Shown here piece by piece: positions 53,846 through 63,773 of a DNA stretch of 64,000 nt. The stretch comes from Lysinibacillus_B sp031181585 (GTDB taxonomy: Bacteria > Bacillota > Bacilli > Bacillales_A > Planococcaceae). The translations under genes and the position numbers were made by a program. Positions within the stretch are counted from its first letter, which is position 1. Each line of letters starts with the position of its first letter. The notes beneath the pieces were generated by a model, which was given only the letters and a program-made list of their open reading frames with translations, made no database searches and was not told where the DNA came from. Location: NCBI RefSeq assembly GCF_047301505.1, contig NZ_CP154840.1:2418001-2482000 (forward strand). Direction: 5' to 3'.

Positions 53846-55246
53846 TCAAACTATTTTTGGGACTGTTAAACGAAATGTAGTTCCCTTCTCTGAGCTTTCT
53901 AATAGCGATAACTCTCCACCGATAGACTGTGCCATCATTTTACTTAACGCCAATCCAAGCCCGAGCCCGCGCACTTTATACTTCTTTTGGTCCCCACGAT
54001 AAAATCGTTCAAATATAAAAGGTTGTTCTTCGTCAGGAATACCGCAGCCGAGATCTTTCACATCAACTGCGACTTCCTTGCCGATAAAGTGTAATGATAC
54101 ACAGATTGTCCCACTTCCGTCCATTGCCTGCTCCGCATTCGTAAGCAAGTTGACTAAAATCTGCTGAACACGGACATGATCTACGGATACATTTGCTCTA
54201 CTTTGAAGTGCCTGTATGTGCAGGTCAATTTGTGGATGAGTTGCACTCCATGTACGGATAATCTCCTCCACCATTTCATTCACCTCATACACATCAATTT
54301 TCACAGGCACTGCATCTACAGCAAATGAATTAAAGAAAAGGAGATCCCCTACCATTGTCTTCATTTTTGTCGTTTCATCATAAGCCATTTTAATAAAGTC
54401 CTTTGCCTCATCTCCGGTTACGATATCATCCCTAACTGCCTGCAGAAGACCGCTAATGGAAGTAACAGGAGTCTTTAATTCATGCGTAACACCTGCCAGC
54501 AGCTCGGTACGCGTCTTCTCTAGCTGTTCAAGTCGAACAACCATTTCTTTAAATGAAGTTATAAGCTCATCAACTTCCTTCTCCTTTATCTCCTCAGGCA
54601 GGGAAATTTGATAAACACCGCTTTCCACTAACTTAGCAGCTGCAGCCACTTCAAGTATCGGCTTTGATAGTCTTTTAGACAGCGTATAGATAGCTCCCCA
54701 CCCCAGCAAACCGATAATAAGAATGACAAGTGCCAGCAGACCGAACTCCTGGTTTACTTCAGTCAGTTTATCATTGGCTTCCACAGCAAAAACGTATCCA
54801 ACGATCTCATCATCAATTATTACACTACGTTTGACGATTGTATAAAGCTTACCCTCATTTTTCATCCGTTGGACAGTGTTTTCATCTTCAATCACTTCGT
54901 TAAAGTCAAACGAAAGTCCAGGAGGAAAGGGCCGGTTTGTCGTAACAACTTCCCCTGTCATATCAGTTATATATACAATTGGATTAATTTCCCTCATGAA
55001 ACCATCTTCATGCCGGTCGATATATGGGTCAACCTGTTCCGGACCTACACCAGCCGCAATATTTGTTATACGACTAACCATTTCCTCCGCTATTAACTCC
55101 ATCATTTCTACTCTGTGTTCCGTTGTTGTATGGCGAATCCAAATGGCTGAAAGGATGAATAGAATAATAAGCCCGATAGCCAAGGTTAAAACATAATTCC
55201 TTGTCCAATACGTCAGCATAGATATTTTCTTCTTATTCATAGACAT
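53846..55246 (-). CDS. Sensor histidine kinase
   Basis: A 466-residue membrane kinase. Two helices (about 16-37 and 168-190) bound an outside sensor of about 130 residues, followed by HAMP, H-box GVTHELKTPVTSISGL and the ATPase domain with N box LLTNAEQAMD, DLGCGIPD and GLGLGLALSK. It overlaps the regulator gene by 14 bases. Signal unknown; its neighbour prsA hints at envelope or secretion stress, which is only inference. Confidence 0.9.
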   Translation of the reverse strand: MSMNKKKISMLTYWTRNYVLTLAIGLIILFILSAIWIRHTTTEHRVEMMELIAEEMVSRITNIAAGVGPEQVDPYIDRHEDGFMREINPIVYITDMTGEVVTTNRPFPPGLSFDFNEVIEDENTVQRMKNEGKLYTIVKRSVIIDDEIVGYVFAVEANDKLTEVNQEFGLLALVILIIGLLGWGAIYTLSKRLSKPILEVAAAAKLVESGVYQISLPEEIKEKEVDELITSFKEMVVRLEQLEKTRTELLAGVTHELKTPVTSISGLLQAVRDDIVTGDEAKDFIKMAYDETTKMKTMVGDLLFFNSFAVDAVPVKIDVYEVNEMVEEIIRTWSATHPQIDLHIQALQSRANVSVDHVRVQQILVNLLTNAEQAMDGSGTICVSLHFIGKEVAVDVKDLGCGIPDEEQPFIFERFYRGDQKKYKVRGLGLGLALSKMMAQSIGGELSLLESSEKGTTFRLTVPKIV

Positions 55247-55910
55247 GGAATTGATACCCTACCCCGCGTAATGTTCGGATTTCCCCTTCATTTTCTGACC
55301 ATCCGGCAAGTGCCTTTCGGAGTCGCTTTATGGCTAAATCTACTGCACGATCACTACCTTCATAATCCCATCCCCAAATATGTTCGATCAATTGATCACG
55401 TGTAAATGTCCGATTTGGATTCTCAGCCAAAAACAGAAGCACAGACAAGTCTCGCGGCGTCAAATCCACTTCCTCCCCATGCAGAAGCACAAGATGCCCA
55501 TTAAAATCGATCTCAAGGGAACCGAATTTTTGCCTTGTAGAAGCCTGAGGGACACTTCTTCTAAGTACTGCCTTGATACGAGCGATTACTTCATCGGCGA
55601 TAAATGGCTTTACAATATAATCATCTGCTCCTCCATCAAACCCACCAAGTCGGTATTCTACATCCCCTAATGCTGTCAACATTATGATTGGACAGCGGCT
55701 GATCGTGCGTATCTCCTTAAGGATTGTCCAGCCGTCTTTTCCTGGCAGCATAACGTCCAGCAGAACAAGATCCGGCTCGTGCAGTTTGAACATTTCTACT
55801 GCTTCATCACCTGTAAAGCACTGCACTGCTTGAAATTGCTCTTTAACTATATATGCTTTTAACACCTGGCTAATAGCAAATTCATCTTCTACAATTAATA
55901 TTTTCGTCAT
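55233..55910 (-). CDS. OmpR-family response regulator
   Basis: A 225-residue regulator: receiver (acceptor Asp in LVLLDVMLPGKDG, Lys in IVKPFIADEV) and winged helix (DLTPRDLSVLLFLAENPNRT, VDLAIKRLRKALAGW). ATG 55910 was chosen over an upstream in-frame start because of the GAAGGTG site. Partner of the kinase just downstream. Confidence 0.9.
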   Translation of the reverse strand: MTKILIVEDEFAISQVLKAYIVKEQFQAVQCFTGDEAVEMFKLHEPDLVLLDVMLPGKDGWTILKEIRTISRCPIIMLTALGDVEYRLGGFDGGADDYIVKPFIADEVIARIKAVLRRSVPQASTRQKFGSLEIDFNGHLVLLHGEEVDLTPRDLSVLLFLAENPNRTFTRDQLIEHIWGWDYEGSDRAVDLAIKRLRKALAGWSENEGEIRTLRGVGYQFHVYE

Positions 55911-56196
55911 TATGCCCACACCTTCAGCTTTCTTTTGTTCAGTATAACATTTGAATATGTCCAACATATGTCAATGGACTATAGCTTTCGCTCCTTGTCA
56001 GTTATCATTCCAACATGCATTTGTTTTACCTGATAATGTAAGCATTGTGTGCAAGAAAGTTTATTTTCGTTACAAATAGACTGCTTTAATCCATTTATAA
56101 AAAAACATCCTTTGCTCTTAATAATGTTTGGATAATCAATACATATGAAAGTATAATAATGCTAGGAAACTTTAAGGCTATAAAGGAGCTGATCGG

Positions 56197-56826
56197 ATGG
56201 CAATGAACATTTCAAATATCCTATCCACCTACGGAAGTAACACTCTGACTACGACTGCTGCTACTCAACAGAATGTGTCTAATACGAATTTCTCGAACTT
56301 TCTTTCAAATGCATTGTCAGGAACAGGCAGCAGCATGCAATCAAATGAAGATATTCTATTATCCGCTCTATCATCTTCTTCCAATGCCAATTTAGTACAG
56401 TCTTTACTATCTGGTAATTCCTCTATGAACTTGTTTACAGAGTCTCTGACGAATACGGCGGACAGTGCAGGAACGGGATTTTCCTCTCCTATAGATTTTG
56501 GGAATTCATCAACGATAGACCAGCAAATTCCAGGGACTGGCTATTTCAGCGACATGCTGACTAATTCTCTCCAGTCCCAGGTGACGAGCATGATGACAAA
56601 TGCCAAGATGCAGCTGGAAAATAATTTGAATATGTATATTGAAAAGACGCAAGGCAGCTCATCGTTTGGTGTACAGGAAACAATTGGCCGTATGCAAAAT
56701 AATATCTCAACCTTCGACAGCTTTATTGCTGAACGTAAAACGGAAAACAGCTTGCTTGATGCACTGAATGCCAACAGCAGCTTAACTCAATACTTAGTCA
56801 ATAAAAATAGAACTTCTGCACTTTAA
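56197..56826 (+). CDS. Ser/Thr/Asn-rich protein of unknown function
   Basis: A 209-residue protein, rich in Ser, Asn, Thr and Leu, without signal peptide, membrane helix or metal motifs. Low-complexity stretches (LTTTAATQQNVSNTNFSNFL, LLSALSSSSNANLVQSLLSG) alternate with a helical C-terminal half (SQVTSMMTNAKMQLENNLNMY). AAGGAG is well spaced from the ATG and the gene ends at a strong terminator, so it is real. Family not recognised; a flagellar or secreted helper is only a guess. Confidence 0.7.
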   Translation: MAMNISNILSTYGSNTLTTTAATQQNVSNTNFSNFLSNALSGTGSSMQSNEDILLSALSSSSNANLVQSLLSGNSSMNLFTESLTNTADSAGTGFSSPIDFGNSSTIDQQIPGTGYFSDMLTNSLQSQVTSMMTNAKMQLENNLNMYIEKTQGSSSFGVQETIGRMQNNISTFDSFIAERKTENSLLDALNANSSLTQYLVNKNRTSAL

Positions 56827-56831
56827 AAGGA

Positions 56832-56869
56832 AAATCCCTGGGATCCGTATATACAGTTCCCGGGGATTT
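56832..56869. terminator. Bidirectional intrinsic terminator
   Basis: AAATCCCTGGGA (56832-56843) pairs with TCCCGGGGATTT (56858-56869) with one G-U; it separates convergent genes. Confidence 0.85.
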
Positions 56870-56870
56870 A

Positions 56871-57905
56871 TTATTTCGTCAACATGCCTCGATGAAGTGC
56901 CATTTTCAATTCTGCAGGCTGGTCACATCGGATCGCTACTTTTGTATATTGTTTTTCGATTCCCATTAGTAACGTTGCTTTAACGGGTCGCTTTAATAGA
57001 AGAATCATCTGCGGTTTTGCATCTTCAAATTCACGAGCTATAAAGCTTAGAGTGTCTTTTTGTATTTTTTTCTCCAACTCTTCAGGTTCTTCAACGATCA
57101 TTTCGATTTCCTCATAAGAAACTCTTATCCGTTTCGTTATCCCGAATGAGATATACATTGCATTCTCTGTTAAATGAATTGGATTCAAACGTACCGCGTT
57201 CATCTCCGCTAAAAAGTAAAAAACAGAATATACGTTCAGTACAAGAAGCACAATTGACAGAATCATTGATTTTTCATGAAGCCACCAGTGAAAGCCTAAT
57301 GTTTCGATGATGATAGCATGAATAATCATTAACATAAAAGCCATATAGCTAGATTTTTTGTGAAGCGTAATCCCTTCTGGTGCCTTCTTTCTCCAAGCAA
57401 ATATAGCATAATAGAACATAAATAATTCTGAGCAAAGCACTTGAACAATGGGATTCTTTTTTACATATTGATTAACCGCTTCCGGGAAAGCGAAGCTAGT
57501 CGGAAGTGTGCTCTCCTTCACCGAAGACAAAATTTTCGGCAAATATCTCACAAATGTGACAATCAACATTAGTTCAAAAGCGATAATTATTACTTCTATT
57601 GCAATCCCTGCCCAAGTGACTGCCATAAACGGCTTCAGCATAGCATGTGGGATCAAAATCCTCGCTAAAATACATCCAGTTGCAGCAGTTAAAATAGCTG
57701 TTTTAATCGAAAACTTACGCTGGGAGAGCATAAACAGAATGGGTAAGACGATAATTAAATCCAGTAAAGACCCAAATACGACACCCTTCGTTTCGGCAGG
57801 CAGCATGCTTGTACCTAGCTGTGTATTATAGAGCACGATGTTGCTTAGCAGTACCATAAGCAGCAGGGAAATCCATATTGGCCTCCCTTTCTCAATTACT
57901 ATCAT
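56871..57905 (-). CDS. Polytopic membrane protein with C-terminal PH-like domain
   Basis: A 344-residue protein with about seven hydrophobic helices in residues 10-240 and a C-terminal soluble domain (LTENAMYISFGITKRIRVSY, IEMIVEEPEELEKK) resembling bacterial PH domains. Similar Bacillus proteins are sometimes labelled beta-carotene monooxygenase, which the sequence does not support: no iron-binding His set is visible. Function unknown. Confidence 0.7.
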   Translation of the reverse strand: MIVIEKGRPIWISLLLMVLLSNIVLYNTQLGTSMLPAETKGVVFGSLLDLIIVLPILFMLSQRKFSIKTAILTAATGCILARILIPHAMLKPFMAVTWAGIAIEVIIIAFELMLIVTFVRYLPKILSSVKESTLPTSFAFPEAVNQYVKKNPIVQVLCSELFMFYYAIFAWRKKAPEGITLHKKSSYMAFMLMIIHAIIIETLGFHWWLHEKSMILSIVLLVLNVYSVFYFLAEMNAVRLNPIHLTENAMYISFGITKRIRVSYEEIEMIVEEPEELEKKIQKDTLSFIAREFEDAKPQMILLLKRPVKATLLMGIEKQYTKVAIRCDQPAELKMALHRGMLTK

Positions 57906-58404
57906 AGCTTCCCCCCCAATTCAATTTCGAAAATTTTTCAAGAGCCTTCGAGTGGCTATTTACCATATACATGCTGATTCATTTCTTGCTCAAACTTCTA
58001 TATTTCTGGAAAGATGTTGCCTCGTTTTCCGTATAACTTCTTCGAATACCCTCGAGATTAATATGTCTGCGAATTTATCCTTTTTGTTCCGAATTTGATA
58101 CGAACTTGCTGCCTGTAACCGCCATTACTCCGATTTTTCCAGCTAAAGGTTGGGCGCAGGCAGCATCTGCTTCAACAGCTCAAGCAGCAAAATCTTCTTT
58201 GCTGTACCCTTATCGTCTACCTATTTCGTATTTACCTGCAAGTTAAACAGCTAGGGAATTCTCCAATATAATGATTTGCTCACTATAGGTCTTTCACAGT
58301 TTTGTTAACCACACTAAATAGTATTACTACCTTAACTATACCTCGAACAGGTATTTCTTTCCATAATAAAAAATGCGAAATCATATCGATTTCGCATAAT
58401 TGTG
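57906..58404. other. About 500 bases with possible gene remnant
   Basis: No intact gene. On the minus strand near 58090-58210 a frame reads AVEADAACAQPLAGKIGVMAVTGSKF with an in-frame stop before it, which could be a decayed fragment. The rest looks non-coding. Confidence 0.3.
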
Positions 58405-58875
58405 TCATTTTTCGTAAATACAATAGCGGAATGTATAGCCCTCTGGTGCCGTAACTGGTTCCTGACAGCTTACTTGGCGCCACCCTGTATATTCAGGAAA
58501 ATACGTATCACCCTGGAATTCGTGATCGATTTCTGTAATGTACAACCGATCAGCTATAGCCAGGCTTTCTTTAAAAATTTGTTCTCCGCCGATGATCATA
58601 ATCTCCTCGACATCTCCCGCAATTCTAATTGCCTCTTCCAAGCTTGTCACCGTTTCAATATCATTCGCTCTGTATCCTGGATTACGTGTAACGACAATAT
58701 TTCGGCGTCCTGGTAACGGACGGCCAATCGATTCGAACGTTTTTCGTCCCATAATCATCGGCTTATGCATCGTTACTTCCTTAAAGTACTGCAGATCCCC
58801 AGGTAAATGCCACGGCAGCTTGTTATTCAACCCGATTACACGATTTTTATCATGTGCTACAATTAATGAAATCAT
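58405..58875 (-). CDS. dfrA: Dihydrofolate reductase
   Basis: A 156-residue DHFR that reduces dihydrofolate with NADPH. Marks: IVAHDKNRVIGLNNKLPWHLPGDL, MGRKTFESIGRPLPGRRNIV and IIGGEQIF. AAGGAGG is 7 bases before ATG 58875. No thymidylate synthase gene is adjacent, unlike in many Bacilli. Confidence 0.96.
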   Translation of the reverse strand: MISLIVAHDKNRVIGLNNKLPWHLPGDLQYFKEVTMHKPMIMGRKTFESIGRPLPGRRNIVVTRNPGYRANDIETVTSLEEAIRIAGDVEEIMIIGGEQIFKESLAIADRLYITEIDHEFQGDTYFPEYTGWRQVSCQEPVTAPEGYTFRYCIYEK

Positions 58876-59312
58876 CAGCAAACCTCCTTAATACCGTACT
58901 GTCGGCATGTCTTCATTCATTGCTTCAGTACTTAGTTTGTTATAGCCTTGCAGTTATCTACAACTTTGAAATAGCTTTAAACCAAAGAGCATCATTCCTT
59001 CTACTGTATAGACAACTTCCTCTTTACTTAAACCTTTCCCGTCAGCAATCCTATCCAATCTTTTTTGTTTGGTACTGTTTTATTGTGTTACATTTACCGA
59101 TATTCTTGCATTAACATGCACTTAAAGCAACTTAAAAATGATTGATGAATGCTATTAGTTTATCACGATTGGCTAACTACAGCTGGAAAAACGACAAGAA
59201 TCATCAATAAATGTACGTATTTAACTGGCAGTGAACAAAAATTTTAGCTATTGAATTTTTCGAATAGAAACCCCGATATATTATTGCTTTATAAAGCGAA
59301 GCAATCCATGAA
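58876..59312. other. Intergenic stretch without recognised gene
   Basis: About 440 A/T-rich bases between dfrA and the DinB-family gene. No gene, repeat or RNA motif was found. Confidence 0.45.
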
Positions 59313-59786
59313 TTATCTATCACTATATCTCCTGAGTGCTTCACTTATTTCCTCAAAGTGCCGATGATCATGGTCCAGCAACCCTTTAAAATAATCAGAA
59401 AGTGTCATTCTATTTTTCATTTGAGGAAGCTCCTGCTGCCAATGTTCATTAGGAACTTTCTTAATCGCTGCTATCAATTTTGTACGGGCAGCTATAAATG
59501 AATCAATTAACTCTTTCTTTGTTTTTACTCTGCTTTTTTCATTTGCCAATTTATTTACCTCTTCGACAGTCGGACTTACAGGAAAAGCAACTTCTGCAAA
59601 AAAAGAAGGCAGGCGCTGCTCCATTACGAATATATCCCATGGAATCAAATGTCCAATCACCTCCGCTATAGTCCATTTACCTGATGCCAGTGGCATTCTC
59701 CATTGTTTTTCGGATAGCTCTTCCAATTCCTTTACCCAATTAAGTGTTTGTTCGTATGCTTCTACAGTGTGTTGTTTTTGCTCCAT
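59313..59786 (-). CDS. DinB-family protein
   Basis: A 157-residue four-helix DinB/YfiT-type protein. The metal-binding His set is visible: His46 (VIGHLIPWD) and the pair in LLDHDHRHF. Such enzymes use a metal to transfer thiols or hydrolyse; the substrate is unknown. AAGGGGTG precedes the ATG. Confidence 0.85.
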   Translation of the reverse strand: MEQKQHTVEAYEQTLNWVKELEELSEKQWRMPLASGKWTIAEVIGHLIPWDIFVMEQRLPSFFAEVAFPVSPTVEEVNKLANEKSRVKTKKELIDSFIAARTKLIAAIKKVPNEHWQQELPQMKNRMTLSDYFKGLLDHDHRHFEEISEALRRYSDR

Positions 59787-59987
59787 CTATTCACCCCTTC
59801 TTCTATAAAAATCGTTATCATGTTTATATGGACTATTATAATTGGTACAGAAAAAATATATTTCAAAGACTTGTTGATTCCACTAGGAATTTCCTCCCTT
59901 TTTATTGAGTGTATGAGAGTAAACAGGTTTATCTTCTTGTTAATCGGCAATTGTGAGAGTAAGAAACAGACAAAGGAGGATTCAATT

Positions 59988-60389
59988 ATGCAGCATGTAA
60001 AGGCTTTAGCAATCAAATTTGTCATGATTTTGGCTGTACTGACGTTTATCCACACAGTCATTTTTGGAGGTTCGTTTACTAATACGCTCATCATTAGTGT
60101 GGTATTAACATTAGCAGCCTATCTATTAGGAGATTTAGTTATTTTCCGAAAAGCTGGCGATGATACCAACCGAAACAACGATCACTACAAGCGTAATATT
60201 ATCGGTACTGGAAGTGACCTAGTCGTAGCATTTTTCATTATCTGGTTATTAGGAGAACTGCTTTTTACAGATGACATGAATATTGTCGGTGCTGCAGTCA
60301 TCTCTACGCTAGTAATCGGTTTCGGTGAATGGGTTTTCCACATTTATTTAGACAAAAATGTATTCCCGGAAAAAACAGAACATTATTAA
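59988..60389 (+). CDS. DUF2512 (YndM-like) membrane protein
   Basis: A 133-residue protein with four hydrophobic helices (KFVMILAVLTFIHTVIFGG, TLIISVVLTLAAYLLGDLVI, SDLVVAFFIIWLLGELLF, VGAAVISTLVIGFGEWVF) and a charged loop, as in DUF2512. Start 59988 is set by AAAGGAGG; an 80-codon upstream extension is unsupported. Function unknown. Confidence 0.85.
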   Translation: MQHVKALAIKFVMILAVLTFIHTVIFGGSFTNTLIISVVLTLAAYLLGDLVIFRKAGDDTNRNNDHYKRNIIGTGSDLVVAFFIIWLLGELLFTDDMNIVGAAVISTLVIGFGEWVFHIYLDKNVFPEKTEHY

Positions 60390-60416
60390 TCACTATTTCT
60401 CTCTTAAAAAGACTTT

Positions 60417-60443
60417 CCACCCAGGATTTCATATCTTGGGTGG
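60417..60443 (+). terminator. Likely intrinsic terminator
   Basis: CCACCCA (60417-60423) pairs with TGGGTGG (60437-60443), with only a weak T-tract. Confidence 0.5.
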
Positions 60444-60479
60444 GATTCTATTCATTAAATAAAAAAAGAGGTGTACACC

Positions 60480-61232
60480 ATGGAGCAGAGAACAACACCA
60501 CATAATGACCATAAGGAAAACAGCTGGCTAATGACCCAAGATTGGGAAAATGTATTATTTCTACACTGGCCTGTTTCAAAGGAAGAACTGAGAAAGCATG
60601 TACCTGACGAACTTGAGTTAGATTTATATGATGATAGTGCCTGGATCAGCCTTGTGCTGTTTACGGTCGGAGAGTCTAGACCCCGTCTGATGCCTCCCAT
60701 TTCCCCAGCAGGCAATTTTCCTGAAATAAATGTCCGGACCTATGTGAAGCATGGCAAGAAGCCTGGTATTTACTTTTTTACGCTTGACGCAAACAGTGAC
60801 TTTGTCGTTTCCATTACAACTCTCGGTGATTTCCTTCCTTATAAAAAAGCTGAAATAGATTATATTGAGGAAAATGGAAGGTTTGCCTTTTCCAGCCGGC
60901 GGACTGAAGAGAACGAAGCACCTGATTCATTCACTATCGGTTTTAAGCCGCTTCTCGACAAAATGAAAGAAAAACAAGATCTTGATAGGTTCCTTACCGA
61001 TCGATTTACGTTTTGGCGCAAACCAAAAAACACCTTGTATCGTATGGATATAACACATCCTGAATGGGATTTGTATCCCGTTGAATTTCAAATTCAACAT
61101 AATACAATGGCTTCCTTTATTGATTTTCCACAAGATGAAAAGTATCCGCTTGTTCATTACTCACCTTTTATGAAAACAAAATATTTCCCTCCAATCCCTG
61201 TAGAACTTGGCGGAGAAAAACTAAAAGATTAG
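60480..61232 (+). CDS. DUF2071 (YqjF-like) protein
   Basis: A 250-residue cytosolic protein of the YqjF/DUF2071 type: VLFLHWPVSKEELRKHVPDE, FPEINVRTYVKH, GIYFFTLDANS. Function unknown. ATG 60480 was chosen six bases after GAGGTG; a GTG three codons earlier overlaps that site. Confidence 0.85.
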   Translation: MEQRTTPHNDHKENSWLMTQDWENVLFLHWPVSKEELRKHVPDELELDLYDDSAWISLVLFTVGESRPRLMPPISPAGNFPEINVRTYVKHGKKPGIYFFTLDANSDFVVSITTLGDFLPYKKAEIDYIEENGRFAFSSRRTEENEAPDSFTIGFKPLLDKMKEKQDLDRFLTDRFTFWRKPKNTLYRMDITHPEWDLYPVEFQIQHNTMASFIDFPQDEKYPLVHYSPFMKTKYFPPIPVELGGEKLKD

Positions 61233-61240
61233 ACTTAAAA

Positions 61241-61273
61241 AGGGAAAACGCGTTTTGATAAACCGTTTTCCCT
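61241..61273. terminator. Bidirectional intrinsic terminator
   Basis: AGGGAAAACG (61241-61250) pairs perfectly with CGTTTTCCCT (61264-61273) between convergent genes. Confidence 0.85.
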
Positions 61274-61278
61274 CTTTT

Positions 61279-61617
61279 CTATTCATTTCTTCTAACTCTA
61301 TGCTTTAAAACCCGCTTTTTCCTTTTTATAATCCAAACTATCCATAATAGCAGCACATTATATAGCGTGAATCCGATGACAGAAAGTACTGCCTCCTCTG
61401 TTAAACTAATCGGTGGGTTGCCGCTGTGCATATTACTATGCCATTCTTCTTCCTTATAGCTCGCCCAAATGACAATGATTGAAAATAAATACAATGCAAC
61501 TGCCAAAAAATTTCCGGTTATGCATACATACGTTTTTTTCGTGCTTATTGTAATTAAGAACAGAAATAAGCCGCTATAAATAATGATTGGAACCCCTATT
61601 GTTGAAATGATAACCAT
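61279..61617 (-). CDS. Small membrane protein of unknown function
   Basis: A 112-residue protein with three hydrophobic helices (VPIIIYSGLFLFLITI, GNFLAVALYLFSIIVIWASY, AVLSVIGFTLYNVLLLWIVWII) and a basic C-terminal tail (KRKKRVLKHRVRRNE). AAAGGTGAG directly precedes the ATG. It lies 19 bases after yndJ and may share its transcript. Confidence 0.7.
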   Translation of the reverse strand: MVIISTIGVPIIIYSGLFLFLITISTKKTYVCITGNFLAVALYLFSIIVIWASYKEEEWHSNMHSGNPPISLTEEAVLSVIGFTLYNVLLLWIVWIIKRKKRVLKHRVRRNE

Positions 61618-61636
61618 CTCACCTTTCTAATGAGCG

Positions 61637-63193
61637 TTATTTGTTTTCATGGAAGATGGAGTAATCAATATGAAGAAACGGCAGGCCAAATATCGTCATA
61701 TCATGTGTTGCCTTCAATTCCCCACTCTTTTTTTGAATAATGAAATGCTCTTGAAGCGGGAGTTTCATTATATAGCGACCGACTGCTAGATAAATTCCCT
61801 CATCTTGATGCCCGATGCTTGTCAAATGCAGCTGCCTGTTCCTTTCTTCAAGAGACAAGATACCTACCATAGTAGAAAACGGAAGCGGCAGCGCAATATT
61901 CATATAAGTCCTATCTTGTGCGATGTGCTTAGAATAAACAGCTACAAAAACCGTTTCACCTTCGATTTTCCTCCTCCAAACTCGAGGGTTTATTCGTCCG
62001 TCCAAAACGTGATCTACTTTCCTGATAGTTCCTGTCATTTCATTGACGTTTGATGAGAAAGGCAAGTTCAATTGACCAACCTGCCGGCTCACAAATTGGT
62101 AGATAAAGGCGAAAGGCTTAAACCATGCCAGCCATCTAACAGAAGCAAACAAGCGGTATTCCTCTGTTTGTTCATAAAAATGCTGAATGCTTACCGGCAG
62201 ATTCTCTATATTTGTATACTCCGCTAAATTATCAACTAGTCCCGGATGTGGTTCTCCCTCTTCCTTTAACGAACCACGGATCTTGCTGACGGGAAAATTA
62301 TAATCAGCATGCTGACTTTCCGGCACTCGAACGGCCCATCCTATAATTGTAAACGTACCAAAGAAAATACAGTTGAACATTCCATGAAACGTAAGCATAT
62401 CAGGAATACCGACGAGGATATTGCCGGTGAAGTTTCCAAACGCGTACAGTAATGACCATAAAATAGTGAAACATACCGTCCCTATTGATAGACGAATAAG
62501 GATGCCTTGCAACATGGGGAGCGAAGTCCGGCACGTCATTAGAAATAATCCATAAATCGCAATGACATACAACACGACGGAAATCAGTTCGATAGTAGTT
62601 GAGAAGGTGATGCCAAGTGCTACCAAGATAGGTCCTGAAGCAATGATCCATGCGACAGGGGTATATCCCTTTCCTTTATACAGGCGACCAAAAAGACCTA
62701 ACGATATGCAAAGCATAAAAGCTGAATAATGGAAATGAATCGCCGTCAGCCACGTAATGATTGGCGAAAAACCAGTATTAATACCTGTAATATAAGCAAA
62801 GTACCAGATACCGCCGACTGCTAGATAAACGAGACCTATATCGATGATTATTTCTGCTGTATTTGTAAAACCCCGGCGTATAAAACGACCGATCCCTTTT
62901 TTCGCTATGATAATAGTAGATAGTAAATAGATGGCTGTACTAAACACGGCAACTTCCTTTTGAATATCAAAGGTTAAAAGCGCTGCTGCTGCCATCCCAA
63001 GGCTGATGAGAATTTGTTCCCAACGTTTCAGATTTACAACCATTTGTACCATAACCGGGATAAATATTAGCTGGGCAACCGTTAAATAATACAAATAGCT
63101 TTGCTGTTCGGCTAAAATCAATGCCCCACTGAAAAGAAAGAGGCCTAGAAGAGTTAATGGATTAACAATCAACTTCTTTAAACTCACCTGCAT
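61637..63193 (-). CDS. yndJ: YndJ-family membrane protein
   Basis: A 518-residue protein. About nine to ten hydrophobic helices fill residues 10-290, then a soluble C-terminal domain (FYEQTEEYRLFASVRWLAWF, VWRRKIEGETVFVAVYSKH). This matches YndJ. It overlaps the DUF4166 gene by 32 bases. Function unknown. Confidence 0.85.
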   Translation of the reverse strand: MQVSLKKLIVNPLTLLGLFLFSGALILAEQQSYLYYLTVAQLIFIPVMVQMVVNLKRWEQILISLGMAAAALLTFDIQKEVAVFSTAIYLLSTIIIAKKGIGRFIRRGFTNTAEIIIDIGLVYLAVGGIWYFAYITGINTGFSPIITWLTAIHFHYSAFMLCISLGLFGRLYKGKGYTPVAWIIASGPILVALGITFSTTIELISVVLYVIAIYGLFLMTCRTSLPMLQGILIRLSIGTVCFTILWSLLYAFGNFTGNILVGIPDMLTFHGMFNCIFFGTFTIIGWAVRVPESQHADYNFPVSKIRGSLKEEGEPHPGLVDNLAEYTNIENLPVSIQHFYEQTEEYRLFASVRWLAWFKPFAFIYQFVSRQVGQLNLPFSSNVNEMTGTIRKVDHVLDGRINPRVWRRKIEGETVFVAVYSKHIAQDRTYMNIALPLPFSTMVGILSLEERNRQLHLTSIGHQDEGIYLAVGRYIMKLPLQEHFIIQKKSGELKATHDMTIFGLPFLHIDYSIFHENK

Positions 63194-63773
63194 ACATCAT
63201 AACCCTCCCAAAAACGGCATGATAAATTGAGACATGAATGGTAAATACCTCCTTCATATCATCATACCCCTCCTCCACGACAACACGTCCTTCCATAAAA
63301 GAAGGCATTGGAATTTCCAGTAACCCAAGCACTAGTTTTTGTGGTCCTGAACGAATAAGAAGATGGCCCGATGCTGTGACATCAAAAAGGAGGTCCGAAT
63401 AAAAAAATGAAGGATCTCCAAGGTAATCCCTTACAACATTTCCATCCTGATCGACCGTCATTTTGGCATTAAAATAACGGGTTGCCTCTTGAAAGCGAAA
63501 CACCCGCTCCCAATAGACTTCTGCCTCTCCTGCTTTATTAATATGAGCTGTATTTGTAATATGAAATGGGATGGTTTGTCCGCTTTCTGGAAATAAAAAG
63601 TTAAATTTTGCTGCAAGACGGTAAAAAGGCTGCAGCAGCTTTGTACCGTTTGCTACTGTCTGCATGACACCCTTTGCATGGAACGGTCTGCCCATCGGAA
63701 TCGAATACCGCTCCTGCAAACGCGGGTGAAGCTTCGAAAATTTCTTGCCCAGTAATGTTTGATAAATCGTCAT
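63162..63773 (-). CDS. DUF4166 domain protein
   Basis: A 203-residue soluble protein: FHAKGVMQTVANGTKLLQPFYRLA, NTAHINKAGEAEVYWERVF and GRVMMYAGEF match DUF4166, which is often next to yndJ. It overlaps the next upstream gene by four bases. Function unknown. Confidence 0.82.
   Translation of the reverse strand: MTIYQTLLGKKFSKLHPRLQERYSIPMGRPFHAKGVMQTVANGTKLLQPFYRLAAKFNFLFPESGQTIPFHITNTAHINKAGEAEVYWERVFRFQEATRYFNAKMTVDQDGNVVRDYLGDPSFFYSDLLFDVTASGHLLIRSGPQKLVLGLLEIPMPSFMEGRVVVEEGYDDMKEVFTIHVSIYHAVFGRVMMYAGEFKEVDC

Noticed and set aside
56871..57905. Naming the membrane protein as a beta-carotene oxygenase
   Set aside because: The required iron-binding His residues and fold are not visible; the label is probably a database error.
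59748..59987. 80-codon upstream extension of the DUF2512 gene
   Set aside because: It overlaps the divergent DinB gene's start, and AAAGGAGG supports ATG 59988.
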